Origin: Streptomyces mobaraensis
Lineage (GTDB): Bacteria > Actinomycetota > Actinomycetes > Streptomycetales > Streptomycetaceae
Reading direction: 5' to 3'
DNA length: 64,000 nucleotides
NCBI RefSeq assembly: GCF_020099395.1
Contig: NZ_CP083590.1
Coordinates: 3,038,001 to 3,102,000, forward strand
Below, piece by piece: positions 1 to 7,944 of this stretch; position 1 is the stretch's first letter; every line of letters begins with the position of its first letter. The notes below the pieces were generated by a model. That model did no database searches and had not been told where the DNA came from. It worked only from the letters and a program-made list of their open reading frames with translations. The translations under genes and the position numbers were made by a program.

Positions 1-110
1 GCGGCGAGATCCCCGGCCAGCAGCAGACCGGTCGGGCCGGCCCCGACGACGAGGACGTCCGCGGGCGGCTCGGTGCGGGTGGACGTGGAGGTGGCGGTAC
101 GAGCGGACAT
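1..110 (-). CDS. FAD-dependent monooxygenase/oxidoreductase, N-terminal fragment (runs off window)
   Basis: Only the first 36 codons are inside the window. After a Ser/Thr-rich start the protein reads DVLVVGAGPTGLLLAGDLA, the beta-alpha-beta dinucleotide-binding fingerprint (GxGPxGL) of aromatic-ring FAD monooxygenases and related flavoproteins, at about residues 18-36. The ATG at 108-110 is preceded by a strong Shine-Dalgarno sequence (AAAGGAGG) about five bases upstream, which fixes the start. The remainder, including substrate specificity, cannot be seen. The 193 bases between this gene and the next contain an AT-richer patch near 185-200 but no clear gene. Confidence 0.7.
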   Translation of the reverse strand, partial: MSARTATSTSTRTEPPADVLVVGAGPTGLLLAGDLA

Positions 111-303
111 GACGGCCTCCTTTGGCCGGTTCCTCTGGCCTGTTCCCTTCCAGTGCACACCTGGGCCGAAGGAATGTCAACGCCCGTTGAATTAATTTCG
201 GGCGTGCGGCCGCGCGCCCCTTCCGCCAGCGTTTCGGCAGGCTGCGGGGGAGGAGGGTGAGGCGCGGTGTGAGGGTGCGCGCTCGGCGCGGCCCGGGCCG
301 CGG

Positions 304-1227
304 CTACACCGGCACCGCCGCCCGGAGGAAGGGCTCGGCCGCGCGGCGCCAGGCGGCGGGCTGGTCATAGTGGAGGAAGTGGCCCGCGTCGGCCACCTCC
401 GCGTAGCGGCCCTGAGGGAGGACGCGGACCATCTCCTGCGCCTCGGCGCGGCCGAGCTCCCCGTCCAGGCCGCGGACGACGAGGGCGGGACACTCGACGA
501 GGGCCAGCTCCTCCCAGTGGGCGTCGTGGGCGTACGCCTCGCGGGCCATGAGCATCTGGCGGCGGAAGAAGAGCGGACGCCAGCCGTCCGCGCGTTCGGC
601 CATCACCTCGGCGTAGAAGTCGCCGCGCGCGGGGGCCGGGCGGTCCAGGGTCGGATCCTCCTGGCCGAACCAGTGCCGGACGTCCGCCAGCGTGGCGAAG
701 GGCACCGGCCAGGACTTGAACCACTCGCCCCAGCGGCGCTGGGTGGCCGCGCCCAGCGCCGAGGCACGCATGTCGCAGATGACGAGGGCCCGGACGAGGT
801 CGGGCCGGCGCGCCGCCAGCCGCCAGGCCGTGAGGGCGCCCATCGCGTGGCCGATGAGGGTGACCGGGGCGAGCCCCAGCCGCTCGACGACCGCCTCGGC
901 GTCGGACACATAGGCGTCCAGCACGTACGGGCCCCCGACGGGCTTCTCGCTGCGCCCGTGTCCACGCTGGTCGAGGGCCACCACCCGGTACCGGGTGGAG
1001 AGCCAGCGGGCCGTCTCGGCCCAGTGCGCCGCGCGGCCCATCAGCCCGTGCAGCAGCAGGACCCCGCCCTCGCCGGGCTCCCGCCCCCGGGCCACGGCCG
1101 GCACCGTGTGCACAGGCGCCCTGCCGAGCGCGTCGACCGTCCGCGTCCGGTCGGCGAACTCCCAGGCGGCGAGCCGCACTCCACCACTGCCACTGACATC
1201 GATACGCCGCGCCATCACTCCTGGCAT
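304..1227 (-). CDS. alpha/beta hydrolase fold protein lacking the catalytic serine
   Basis: A classic alpha/beta hydrolase chain: oxyanion-loop LLLHGLMG, then DQRGHGRS, then the nucleophile elbow, then a late DAGHFLHYDQP block with the catalytic-His position. The elbow reads GHAMG, so the usual Ser of GHSMG is Ala; the codon is unambiguous (GCG, near 848). The aspartate-containing and histidine-containing blocks are kept, so the fold should be intact, but ordinary serine-esterase chemistry is not expected. It may be a non-hydrolytic member or bind a ligand. I chose the ATG at 1227 (MPGVMARR); an in-frame start 39 codons upstream is open but adds low-complexity sequence. It is transcribed away from dmdR1 with a repeat-rich gap between them. 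Confidence 0.8.
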   Translation of the reverse strand: MPGVMARRIDVSGSGGVRLAAWEFADRTRTVDALGRAPVHTVPAVARGREPGEGGVLLLHGLMGRAAHWAETARWLSTRYRVVALDQRGHGRSEKPVGGPYVLDAYVSDAEAVVERLGLAPVTLIGHAMGALTAWRLAARRPDLVRALVICDMRASALGAATQRRWGEWFKSWPVPFATLADVRHWFGQEDPTLDRPAPARGDFYAEVMAERADGWRPLFFRRQMLMAREAYAHDAHWEELALVECPALVVRGLDGELGRAEAQEMVRVLPQGRYAEVADAGHFLHYDQPAAWRRAAEPFLRAAVPV

Positions 1228-1255
1228 CCCCACTTCACCCCCGGACAGCTCCACC

Positions 1256-2338
1256 TTATGGAACCCCCTTTCGAATGGGACGGTTCTCGCGCTCAACACC
1301 CCTCGTTCGAGTGACCGGGGCCGAGGGTTGACCGTCGTCGCCAAGGGGAGAAATCGACTCGGGCGCGGACCGCTCGGGGAAACAGGTCCGCGAGGCGCAC
1401 CCTGGGAGCTCGGGGCCCCGGGTCGCCGCAGGGGGAATACGGGGAGGCGGGGCCCCGGCCGCCCGCGAGGGCGCCGGGGCCCTTGTCATGCTTCGCGCCC
1501 CTGCGGGGCGCGGATGTCCGGTGGGCGGCGCTCCCGTCGACCGCGTCGACGCACCGCGGCGCACCGCCCGGGCCGCCGCCCGCACCCGCGCGATGCGGGG
1601 CGCGCACGCCGGGCGTGCGGGGGCGATTGCACACGACACTCGTGCCGGGCGGACGGCAGCGATCGCGCACCACACCCTTGCCGCGCGAACCGGCACGCTC
1701 GTCGCCGACGCTTCGTACGGCACCCGCGCTGAGCGGACGGCAGCCATGCCGTGCGGCGCTTCTGCCGGGCGCGCCCGCTTCCTCGCACGCAGCGATCCGC
1801 TCGGCGCGTGTGCCCCATGCGGCGCCCGCGCCGGACGCGCCGGGGTGGCCGCCTGAGCCGGGTACGGGCACTCGGGCCTCTGTGCCGCGAGGACCCCGGC
1901 GATGGCAGTCCGGGCCGCCGCGAGCACGCCGGTGCGGCGGACGGATGCCCGGACGAGGTGCGGGAGCAAGGGCCTCCACGCTGCGAGAGTCCCGGCGGCG
2001 GCCCGGGCGGCCGCCCCGTCGACGGAGCGGGCAGATGCCCGGACGCGCTGCGGGAACGCGGGCCTCCGCGCCGCGAACAGTCGGACCGTGGCCGGGTGGG
2101 CGGACCTGACAGTAGCCATGCGGGCGGAGCGGGCCGTGGCCGCATGGGCGGAACAGGCCTTGGCCGCATGGATGGAGCAGGCCGTGGCCGCGGCCCGCAT
2201 CGTGGCGGCGGACCGGGCCGTGGTCGCGGCACGCGCCGCCCGCGTGGCCACGGCCGTTTTCGCCGTCCCGGTGGAAACCACGGGCGGCACACACGCCCCG
2301 ACAGGCGCGGGCAGCGCAGAAAGCACCCCGTGCCTCAT
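1256..2338 (-). CDS. candidate Ala/Arg/Pro-rich repeat protein, doubtful gene
   Basis: A 360-codon leftward frame opens at an ATG preceded by GGGAGGGG seven bases upstream and starts MRHGVLSALPAPVG. Its third codon positions are more GC-rich than in the competing frame that I compared. It contains imperfect 30-residue repeats beginning L-A/F-A-x-R-P-x-x-P and octapeptides such as AHAATARS. Against it: no recognisable domain, extreme composition, a terminator-like hairpin inside the frame near 1450-1480, and a different frame that stops just before that hairpin. It may be a decayed or frame-shifted gene, or simply non-coding minisatellite DNA. No function is proposed. Confidence 0.22.
   Translation of the reverse strand: MRHGVLSALPAPVGACVPPVVSTGTAKTAVATRAARAATTARSAATMRAAATACSIHAAKACSAHAATARSARMATVRSAHPATVRLFAARRPAFPQRVRASARSVDGAAARAAAGTLAAWRPLLPHLVRASVRRTGVLAAARTAIAGVLAAQRPECPYPAQAATPARPARAPHGAHAPSGSLRARKRARPAEAPHGMAAVRSARVPYEASATSVPVRAARVWCAIAAVRPARVSCAIAPARPACAPRIARVRAAARAVRRGASTRSTGAPPTGHPRPAGARSMTRAPAPSRAAGAPPPRIPPAATRGPELPGCASRTCFPERSAPESISPLGDDGQPSAPVTRTRGVERENRPIRKGVP
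1449..1483. terminator. GC-rich inverted repeat, possible terminator
   Basis: GGCCCCGGC (1451-1459) pairs perfectly with GCCGGGGCC (1473-1481), with further partial pairing inside the loop. It lies between the hydrolase start and the repeat-rich tract. In one leftward reading frame a stop codon falls immediately before it, as expected for a terminator of something transcribed leftward out of the repeat tract. Confidence 0.4.
1930..2240. repeat. two adjacent degenerate minisatellites (90-bp and 24-bp periods)
   Basis: The segment starting at GATGCCCGGACG (1944) recurs 90 bases later at 2034 with the same downstream block (GGGCCTCC...CTGCG/CCGCG). From about 2115 a 24-base unit of the type GCCGCATGGGCGGAGCAGGC runs for four increasingly diverged copies (2115, 2139, 2163, 2187). 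Both periods are multiples of three. More diverged related sequence extends back toward about 1600. Confidence 0.7.
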
Positions 2339-2654
2339 CGGCTCCCCTCCCTGGTCGGCGGCGCGAGCGCATATGCCACTACGCCAGCGTGACACGCCCC
2401 GGGGGCGTCTGTACGCGATCCGCCGACTTCCGCCGACTCCGGCCGGGGAATGGGTAGTTGACCACACCGCCGGTCCCGCCGGCACCCCGCCGGGAGAGGC
2501 GCGTGGGCCCGCGCGGCGGCGCGGGGCCGGCGCGCGTGGGCCGTGCGGGCCGCGCGGGCGGGTGCCGTACGAGCCGGTGGCGGGACCGGTGGCGGAGGTG
2601 AATCCACCGGTCAGCGCCGGTCGTCCCGGGCGAAGGCCCGGGACGAGCCCCGGC

Positions 2655-3347
2655 TCAGCGCTTGGCGACGAAGACGTGCGAGGCGATCTCCGAGGCCAGC
2701 TCGGCGGACTCGCCACTGCTGCCGACCATCACCCCACCGGGCGACTCCGTCACGCTGACCACGGCACCCGGCTGCACCCCCACGCGCCGCAGGGTGTGCA
2801 TCAACTGCGCGTCGCTCTGGATCGGCTCGCCGATGCGCCGCACGACGACGGTCTTGCCCTCCGTCCCGGGCGTCAGGTCGAGCAGGCTGACCATGTCCTC
2901 GTTCAGGTAGGGGTCGGCCTCGGCCTTCTCGCCGAGCTCCTCCAGGCCGGGGATCGGGTTGCCGTACGGCGACTCGGTGGGGTGGCGCAGCAGCTCCAGC
3001 ACGCGGCGCTCGACGGCTTCGCTCATCACGTGCTCCCAGCGGCACGCCTCCTCGTGGACCTGCTCCCACTCCAGGCCGATCACGTCGACCAGCAGGCACT
3101 CGGCGAGCCGGTGCTTGCGCATGACGCGCGTCGCCAGCCGGCGGCCCTCCTCGGTGAGCTCCAGGTGGCGGTCGCCGGCGACCGTGACCAGGCCGTCGCG
3201 CTCCATCCGCGCGACCGTCTGGCTCACCGTCGGACCGCTCTGGTCCAGCCGCTCCGCAATGCGCGCACGCATCGGGACCACACCTTCCTCTTCCAGCTCC
3301 AGGATGGTGCGGAGATACATCTCCGTGGTGTCGATCAGTCCGGACAT
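2655..3347 (-). CDS. dmdR1: DtxR/IdeR-family iron-dependent transcriptional regulator (DmdR1)
   Basis: A 230-residue protein beginning MSGLIDTTEMYLRTILELEE, the signature start of actinobacterial DmdR1/IdeR proteins. Order: winged helix (about 1-65, SGPTVSQTVARMERDGL as recognition region), metal-binding/dimerisation domain (about 65-140, with the RKHRLAECLL, HEEACRWEHVMS and LLRHPTESPYGNPIPG blocks carrying the metal ligands), and a C-terminal SH3-like domain. Family role: with Fe(II) bound it represses siderophore and iron-uptake genes. The ATG at 3347 follows GAGGGG at six bases. I did not find a good iron box in its own promoter. It diverges from the SIS-domain gene across a 250-base gap. 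A long open frame runs antisense through the whole gene (see findings). Confidence 0.95.
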   Translation of the reverse strand: MSGLIDTTEMYLRTILELEEEGVVPMRARIAERLDQSGPTVSQTVARMERDGLVTVAGDRHLELTEEGRRLATRVMRKHRLAECLLVDVIGLEWEQVHEEACRWEHVMSEAVERRVLELLRHPTESPYGNPIPGLEELGEKAEADPYLNEDMVSLLDLTPGTEGKTVVVRRIGEPIQSDAQLMHTLRRVGVQPGAVVSVTESPGGVMVGSSGESAELASEIASHVFVAKR

Positions 3348-3597
3348 GCGTGCCCCTCGATAAGTCGTGCGCTGGCCCTGGCACCAATTCTGACGCATAC
3401 CACTGACAAGCCGGGCGTGTACCGCCCGGGCCGGGACCGCCGTATTGACAGGGCCCAGGTCAAACCCGCAACGTGAGCCGCGCCACCACGACGGCCCCCG
3501 CGCCGCCGGCACCGTGCCGGCGCCGCGGATCGCCGCCGCGCGGGCGACCTGACCTGACGCCGACGACGCCGACAGAGATGCCGAGGAGCCCATGGCG

Positions 3598-4353
3598 ATG
3601 AGCGGGAACAAGCTGGCCGGCCAGTTCTTCGACGCCGCGATCGAGCTGCTCCGGCGCGCCCGCGACGAGGAGGCGGAGCACATCGCCGACGCGGCGGCCC
3701 TGATCGCCGACACCGTCGCGGACGGCGGACGGATCTTCGTCTTCGGCGCCGGCCACTCGTCCATCGCCGCCCAGGACGTCGTCTACCGCGCCGGCGGCCT
3801 GGCCCTGGTCAACCTGCTCGCCGTGCCCGGGACGGTCGGCGTCGACGTCACCCCGGCCACCCTGGGCAGCGCCCTGGAGCGGGTGGACGGGCTCGCGGGC
3901 GCGGTGCTCGACACCAGTCCCGTGCAGGCGGGCGACGTCCTCGTCGTGATCTCCCTCTCCGGCCGCAACTCGCTGCCCGTCGAGATGGCGATGAACGCCC
4001 GCGCGCTCGGCCTCAAGGTCGTCGGCCTCACCTCGCTCGCCTACGCCGAGCACACCAAGTCCCGGCACGTGTCCGGGACGTTCCTGAAAGACCACTGCGA
4101 CGTCGTCCTCGACAGCAAGATCGGCATTGGGGACGCGGAGTTGACGGCCGAGGGCATCGCCGCGCCCTTCGCGCCCGCCTCCACCGTCGTCACCAGCGCC
4201 CTGATGCAGGCCGTGATCGCCTCGGCCGCCGGGGAGCTCGCCGCGCGCGGGATCGAGCCGCCGATGCTGCGGTCCGGGAACGTGGACGGCGGTCACGAGT
4301 GGAACGGCCGGGTGCTCGCGGAGTACCGGGACCGGATCTTCTTCCGGCACTAG
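3598..4353 (+). CDS. SIS-domain sugar-phosphate-binding protein (UPF0309 type)
   Basis: About 251 residues carrying one SIS (sugar isomerase) domain: GRIFVFGAGHSSIAAQDVVYRAGG near residues 45-68 and VLVVISLSGRNSLPVEMAM near 118-136 are the phosphosugar-binding loops, and the C-terminus ends RSGNVDGGHEWN...RIFFRH. It matches what I remember of the streptomycete UPF0309 family, whose genes lie beside dmdR1. SIS proteins bind phosphorylated sugars as isomerases, deacetylases or sensors; the substrate here is unknown. Two in-frame ATGs exist (3592 and 3598); GAGGAG sits three bases before the first and nine before the second, so the second is preferred. A TTGACA at about 3444 may be its -35 element. 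Confidence 0.85.
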   Translation: MSGNKLAGQFFDAAIELLRRARDEEAEHIADAAALIADTVADGGRIFVFGAGHSSIAAQDVVYRAGGLALVNLLAVPGTVGVDVTPATLGSALERVDGLAGAVLDTSPVQAGDVLVVISLSGRNSLPVEMAMNARALGLKVVGLTSLAYAEHTKSRHVSGTFLKDHCDVVLDSKIGIGDAELTAEGIAAPFAPASTVVTSALMQAVIASAAGELAARGIEPPMLRSGNVDGGHEWNGRVLAEYRDRIFFRH

Positions 4354-4735
4354 GTTCGGCGGGACGGCCCTGGGGTCGGCGGGACGCACCCGGTCCGGCG
4401 GGGCAACGCTGGAGTCGGCGGGACGCACCCGGTCCGGCGGGGCAACGCTGAAGTCGGCGGGATGACGCCGAGGTCAGCGGTCCGGCGCTGGGGTCGGCGG
4501 GACGCACCAGGTCCGGCGGGGCGACGCTGGGGTCGGCAGTCCGGCACCAGGTTCGGCGGTCCGGCGCTGAGGTCGGCGGGGCGACACCGAGGTCAGCGGA
4601 CGGCGCTGGGGTCAGCGGACGGCATCAGTTCCGCAAGGCGGTACCGGTTTCCGCAAGGCGGTACCCGTTTCCGCCTGACGGCACCGGTTCCGCAGGACCG
4701 CACCGCTTTCGCGGTCCGGCACCGGACCGGTTGAC
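4354..4735. repeat. minisatellite directly after the SIS gene (39-bp then 21-bp units)
   Basis: The tract begins at the stop codon of the upstream gene. Two virtually identical 39-base units (4375-4413 and 4414-4452), each built of two related half-units of the form GGTCGGCGGGACGCACCC and GGTCCGGCGGGGCAACGC, decay into scrambled half-units up to about 4620. A second family of about 21 bases (GTTTCCGCAAGGCGGTACCG) follows at about 4628-4735. No convincing gene lies in 4354-4829; leftward frames read only PPTPALPRRTG-type repeats. Confidence 0.85.
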
Positions 4736-4829
4736 GGACTCGCCCCAGGGCGCCGTCCGCCCGCCGCCGGAGGGAGCCTGAGGGAGCCGGAGGGAACGCC
4801 CGCTTCCGGCCCGGCGGCCCCCGAGCCCC

Positions 4830-6308
4830 TCACCCCGCCGGCGCCGCCGTCGCCGCCGCCAGGTCCACCGCCGCCGCCACCCGCGTCGCGATGTCCTCCG
4901 CGTACGTCGCGTCCGCCCGGTCGAACGGCCGGCGTGACGGGCCGCGCAGGAAGGTGACCACGCCCACCGTGCGCCCCCTGCTGCGCAGCGCGGTGGAGAG
5001 GGCGTGCTGGGTGCCGGCGGGCCATTTGCGGGCGGCGGCCCAGTCGCGGGTGCGGTCGGAGACGGCCCGGACGGAGCCGCAGCGCTCGACCGCCTGGAGG
5101 GCCGGGTGCCCCTCCGCGTACGGCACCGGGAGGCAGCCGCGGACGGAGGCGGTGCCGCTCCCGCCCGTCGCCCCCGCCGGGGTGGCGGCGGCTCTGAGCA
5201 GCCGGATCGGGCGCTCGGGGTCGGGTTCGGGCTCGGGGAGCAGGTCGATCAGGGCGTGGTCGGCGAAGCCGGCGAGGGCGAAGTCCATGTACAGGGCGGC
5301 GGCCTCCATGGGGTCCTCGCACTCGGCGACCGCCCGGCCCGCGCGGTGCAGCTGGCTGCCGCGGAACCGCAGCCGGGCGCTCTCCTGCTCGGCGAGCCGG
5401 GCCTTGGTGACGTCGAGGAAGAGCCAGGCCACGCCCAGCGGCACCGGCTCCTCGGCGAGGGGCGTGGCCAGCCGGAGGAACCCGCTCCGCCAGCAGCGCC
5501 GCTCGGGCGCGCCCGCCGCGCGGCCGTCCGACGCGGTGTCGGCGCCGCCCCGGACGGTGACCCAGAGCTCGGTGGGGGCGGGCGGCGCGCCGGTCGCGAG
5601 GACGTGCTGGAGCGCGCTCTCCACGTCCTCCAGCCCCTGGTCGAGCAGGTCGCCGAGCGGGCGGCCGAGCAGTCCGGAGCGGCTGCACCGCAGGGCGCGC
5701 GCCGCGTGCGCGTTGGCCAGGGCGGGCCGCAGGTCGGCGTCGATCAGCAGGACGCCCCAGGACGCGTCCCCGAACAGGGCCTCGCTGAGCGCCACCGAGC
5801 GTTCCAGGTCGATCTGGGTGTGGACCTCGCTGAACGCGCAGTACACGCCCGCCGGCTCGCCGTCGGGTCCCGGCACGGCCGAGGTCTGGGTACGGACCAG
5901 GACCCGGCCGCCGTCCTTGGTGAGCAGCGCGAACTCGTCCACCTGCCGCCCGTTGCCGCCCATCGCGTCGGCCAGCCGGGCGTCGAGCGCCGCCGCGTCC
6001 GCCTCGCGCACCGCCCAGCCGGCGAGGCCCTGCCGGCCCACCGCCTCCTTCGCCGTCCAGCCGAGGATGCGTTCGGCCTCGCGGTTCCAGTGGGTCACGG
6101 TGCCTTCGGCGTCGAACGCGCAGAGGGCGGCGTCCATGCCGTCGAGGAGGGCGGCGAGGAGGTCGTGGTCGTCGCCGTCGGAGGGGGACCCGCGGCCGTC
6201 GGCGTCGCGGCCGTCGCCGGGGACGGATCCGGGGCCGGTGGCGTCGGTGTCCTCCGCCGCCGGCCGGGCCTCGTGGCGGGCGGGACCGGAGTGGTGTGGA
6301 GCGGTCAC
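4830..6308 (-). CDS. PAS-PAS-GAF signalling protein without output domain
   Basis: About 492 residues. A disordered Ala/Asp/Gly-rich N-terminus is followed by a PAS domain (about 50-165: LLDGMDAALCAFDAEGTVTHWN...ILGWTAKEAVG), a second PAS-like domain (about 170-310, with GVLLIDADLRPALANAHAAR) and a C-terminal GAF-like domain (about 325-485, with AEDIATRVAAAVDLA at the end). The organisation resembles the sensory half of streptomycete SpoIIE/RsbU phosphatases, but no PP2C, kinase or GGDEF domain follows, so it probably acts by protein contact. The GTG at 6308 has AGGGGG six bases upstream and is preferred over an ATG 16 codons earlier. It is a single gene; next to it is an oppositely oriented small RNA unit. 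Confidence 0.75.
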   Translation of the reverse strand: MTAPHHSGPARHEARPAAEDTDATGPGSVPGDGRDADGRGSPSDGDDHDLLAALLDGMDAALCAFDAEGTVTHWNREAERILGWTAKEAVGRQGLAGWAVREADAAALDARLADAMGGNGRQVDEFALLTKDGGRVLVRTQTSAVPGPDGEPAGVYCAFSEVHTQIDLERSVALSEALFGDASWGVLLIDADLRPALANAHAARALRCSRSGLLGRPLGDLLDQGLEDVESALQHVLATGAPPAPTELWVTVRGGADTASDGRAAGAPERRCWRSGFLRLATPLAEEPVPLGVAWLFLDVTKARLAEQESARLRFRGSQLHRAGRAVAECEDPMEAAALYMDFALAGFADHALIDLLPEPEPDPERPIRLLRAAATPAGATGGSGTASVRGCLPVPYAEGHPALQAVERCGSVRAVSDRTRDWAAARKWPAGTQHALSTALRSRGRTVGVVTFLRGPSRRPFDRADATYAEDIATRVAAAVDLAAATAAPAG

Positions 6309-6430
6309 GAGATACCCCCTGCTGGACGCGTCTGCATGTCCTGCACGACGGGCCATTCAACTCGACCCCGCCGGACACCACACCGTCTTCGGCGAAATCG
6401 GTGCGCGAATTGGTGCGCGCGGAAATTCGG

Positions 6431-6459
6431 TTGTGACCCTCCCGGCGGCTGCCTACTGT
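6431..6459 (+). promoter_or_regulatory. promoter of the orphan plus-strand unit
   Basis: TTGTGA (6431-6436) and TACTGT (6454-6459) are separated by exactly 17 bases, a close match to the vegetative (HrdB-type) streptomycete promoter. Transcription should start near 6466 and run away from the PAS gene. Confidence 0.6.
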
Positions 6460-6491
6460 GTGGGGCACACGAGAAGGGAGGTGATCGGACA

Positions 6492-6530
6492 GTGATTTCA
6501 GTCCGGACGCGTGAGGTGACTGCGGGCTAG
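6492..6530 (+). CDS. 12-residue leader-like peptide
   Basis: GTG start, peptide MISVRTREVTAG, then TAG. Upstream lies GGGAGGTGATC, complementary over about ten bases to the 3' end of 16S rRNA, an unusually extended Shine-Dalgarno sequence. It is spaced ten bases from the GTG measured from GGAGG. The ORF overlaps the 5' arm of the structured RNA, as in translation-coupled RNA switches. The peptide sequence suggests no specific amino-acid sensing: there is no run of one residue. Function unknown. Confidence 0.45.
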   Translation: MISVRTREVTAG

Positions 6531-6615
6531 CGCCCGTCGTCGCGCAGAGCGCAGCGCCGGGTCTTCCGGGTCCTGACGGGCCCCGGGGAAGCCGGCCCAA
6601 TTCCCAGCAGTCACC

Positions 6616-6690
6616 CGATCCGTGGGCCGCCGAGTCGTCCGCTCGGCACCGCCGCGCCGTCAGGCGCGGCGGTCAGCGGCCCACGGATCG
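6616..6690. terminator. three-way-junction hairpin, likely bidirectional terminator
   Basis: Outer stem CGATCCGTGGGCCGC (6616-6630) pairs with 6676-6690. Inside are CGAG...CTCG (6631-6645) and an 11-bp hairpin ACCGCCGCGCC/GGCGCGGCGGT with GTCA loop (6648-6673). It could end the small RNA from the left and pdxH from the right. Confidence 0.6.
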
Positions 6691-6843
6691 TCTGCGTTTC
6701 GGGGTTCCGCGCGGTTTCAGGGCCACCTACGCGAACGAGCGGCCGACGGGACCACGTCCGCACCTTTCCGCCGTACACGCGCCTCAGCCGTACCCGACCG
6801 CATCCGACCGCACGTGACCGCACCCGCCCGCGTCAGCACGCCT

Positions 6844-7545
6844 CTACGGGCATAGCCGCTCCACCCGCCACATTCCTCCCGAGGCGGCCTCCGCCACCCG
6901 TACGAACCGCAGCCGGTCATGCAGCCGGTTCTCCCGCCCCTGCCAGAACTCCACGCTCTCCGGCACCACCCGCAGGCCGCCCCACCCCGTCGGCACCGGC
7001 ACCTCCGTGCCCTCCGGGTAGCGGGCCGCCAGCCGCGCGTACGCCGCGTCGATCTCCTCCCGGGAGCCGACCACCGTCGACTGGGCGCTCGCCAGGGCGC
7101 CGACCTGCGAACCGTGCGGGCGGGAGTGGAAGTAGGCCGCCGTCTCCTCCGGGGCGACGCGTTCCGCCCGGCCCGCGACGATGACCTGACGGGCCAGCGG
7201 ATGCCACGGGAACAGCAGCGACACATACGGGTTGGCCGCGATCTCCAGGCCCTTGCGCGAACCGTAGTTGGTGAAGAAGACGAACCCGCGTTCGTCGTAC
7301 GCCTTCAGCAGCACCGTCCGCGAACTCGGCCGCCCGCCCGCGTCCGCCGTGGAGACGATCATGGCGTTGGGCTCCTCCAGCCCGCTCGCCGTCGCCTCGG
7401 CGAACCACCGGGCGAACTGCCGGTACGGGTCGTCGGCCAGGTCCTGTTCCCGCAGGCCGGAGGTGCGGTACTGGGCTCGCATGGCGGCGGGGTCCAGCGG
7501 GCCGTCGGGATCCTCGGCCGGCGGGACGGGGGTGAGGTGGGGCAT
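6844..7545 (-). CDS. pdxH: pyridoxamine 5'-phosphate oxidase
   Basis: A 233-residue FMN enzyme that oxidises pyridoxamine/pyridoxine 5'-phosphate to PLP in the cytoplasm. Family blocks are in order: [17 protein letters not shown] region, [24 protein letters not shown] (FMN phosphate binding), [18 protein letters not shown], and the C-terminal [14 protein letters not shown] with R-x-H for PLP binding. The end is ...ERLCP, and full family length is kept. The ATG at 7545 ([12 protein letters not shown]) is chosen by homology; its ribosome binding site is weak, so it may be leaderless or start slightly upstream. Its leftward transcript probably ends at the 6616-6690 hairpin. It diverges from citrate synthase across a 720-base gap. 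Confidence 0.93.
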   Translation of the reverse strand: MPHLTPVPPAEDPDGPLDPAAMRAQYRTSGLREQDLADDPYRQFARWFAEATASGLEEPNAMIVSTADAGGRPSSRTVLLKAYDERGFVFFTNYGSRKGLEIAANPYVSLLFPWHPLARQVIVAGRAERVAPEETAAYFHSRPHGSQVGALASAQSTVVGSREEIDAAYARLAARYPEGTEVPVPTGWGGLRVVPESVEFWQGRENRLHDRLRFVRVAEAASGGMWRVERLCP

Positions 7546-7876
7546 CCGCTCATCTTGCAGTACGCGCGGGGGCGTCCGCAGCACCTTGCGCGCCCGAGAA
7601 CCGAACGCCGGCCCGCTCCTCCACAGCCGGCCGGCAGAACGGTCTTCGCACGAAGGAACCACTCATCCTGCCCCGTCACCGCTCCCCCCAACCCTTCCCG
7701 TGGTGAAATGCACGGTGTGCCGGACATCACCCTTCCCCGCATGTGGCGAACCCACCAAAATCGCCAGGTGGAAGGCTGTGGACCCCCCCACAGCACCGGC
7801 TATCGTTTCCGGCCTGGCCCGGCTCCCCCGAGGAGACGGGTGAAGTGCCGGGTGAAGTGCTCCCGCACGGGGCATG

Positions 7877-7944
7877 ACCGGTGGAAAGCACGACCGGTCA
7901 GCACACCACCGGTGACCACACAACCGGTGAAGAGCACGACCGGT
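7877..7944. promoter_or_regulatory. array of five ACCGGT boxes upstream of citrate synthase
   Basis: ACCGGT occurs at 7877, 7893, 7908, 7923 and 7939, a spacing of 15-16 bases in each step, most within a wider GACCGGTG/CACCGGTG context. Each box is itself palindromic. The array is followed by an A/C-rich low-complexity stretch (about 7975-8045, CACCACCC-type units). In the 7546-8266 gap I found no gene and no clear promoter. Confidence 0.45.

Larger units (their letters stand above)
6466..6690 (+). ncRNA. candidate structured small RNA / peptide-encoding transcript
   Basis: Downstream of the promoter the sequence folds into nested elements. GGTGACTGC (6515-6523) pairs perfectly with GCAGTCACC (6607-6615), enclosing smaller GC-rich hairpins. 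Next comes a 15-bp stem (6616-6630 with 6676-6690) that encloses two hairpins, forming a three-way junction. The 5' part holds a 12-codon ORF whose stop codon lies inside the first long-range stem, so translation of the ORF would open that stem. No plus-strand gene follows, so this is not obviously a leader for a downstream gene. I do not recognise a named RNA family. The stretch 6309-6843 holds nothing else that I can support. Confidence 0.5.
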
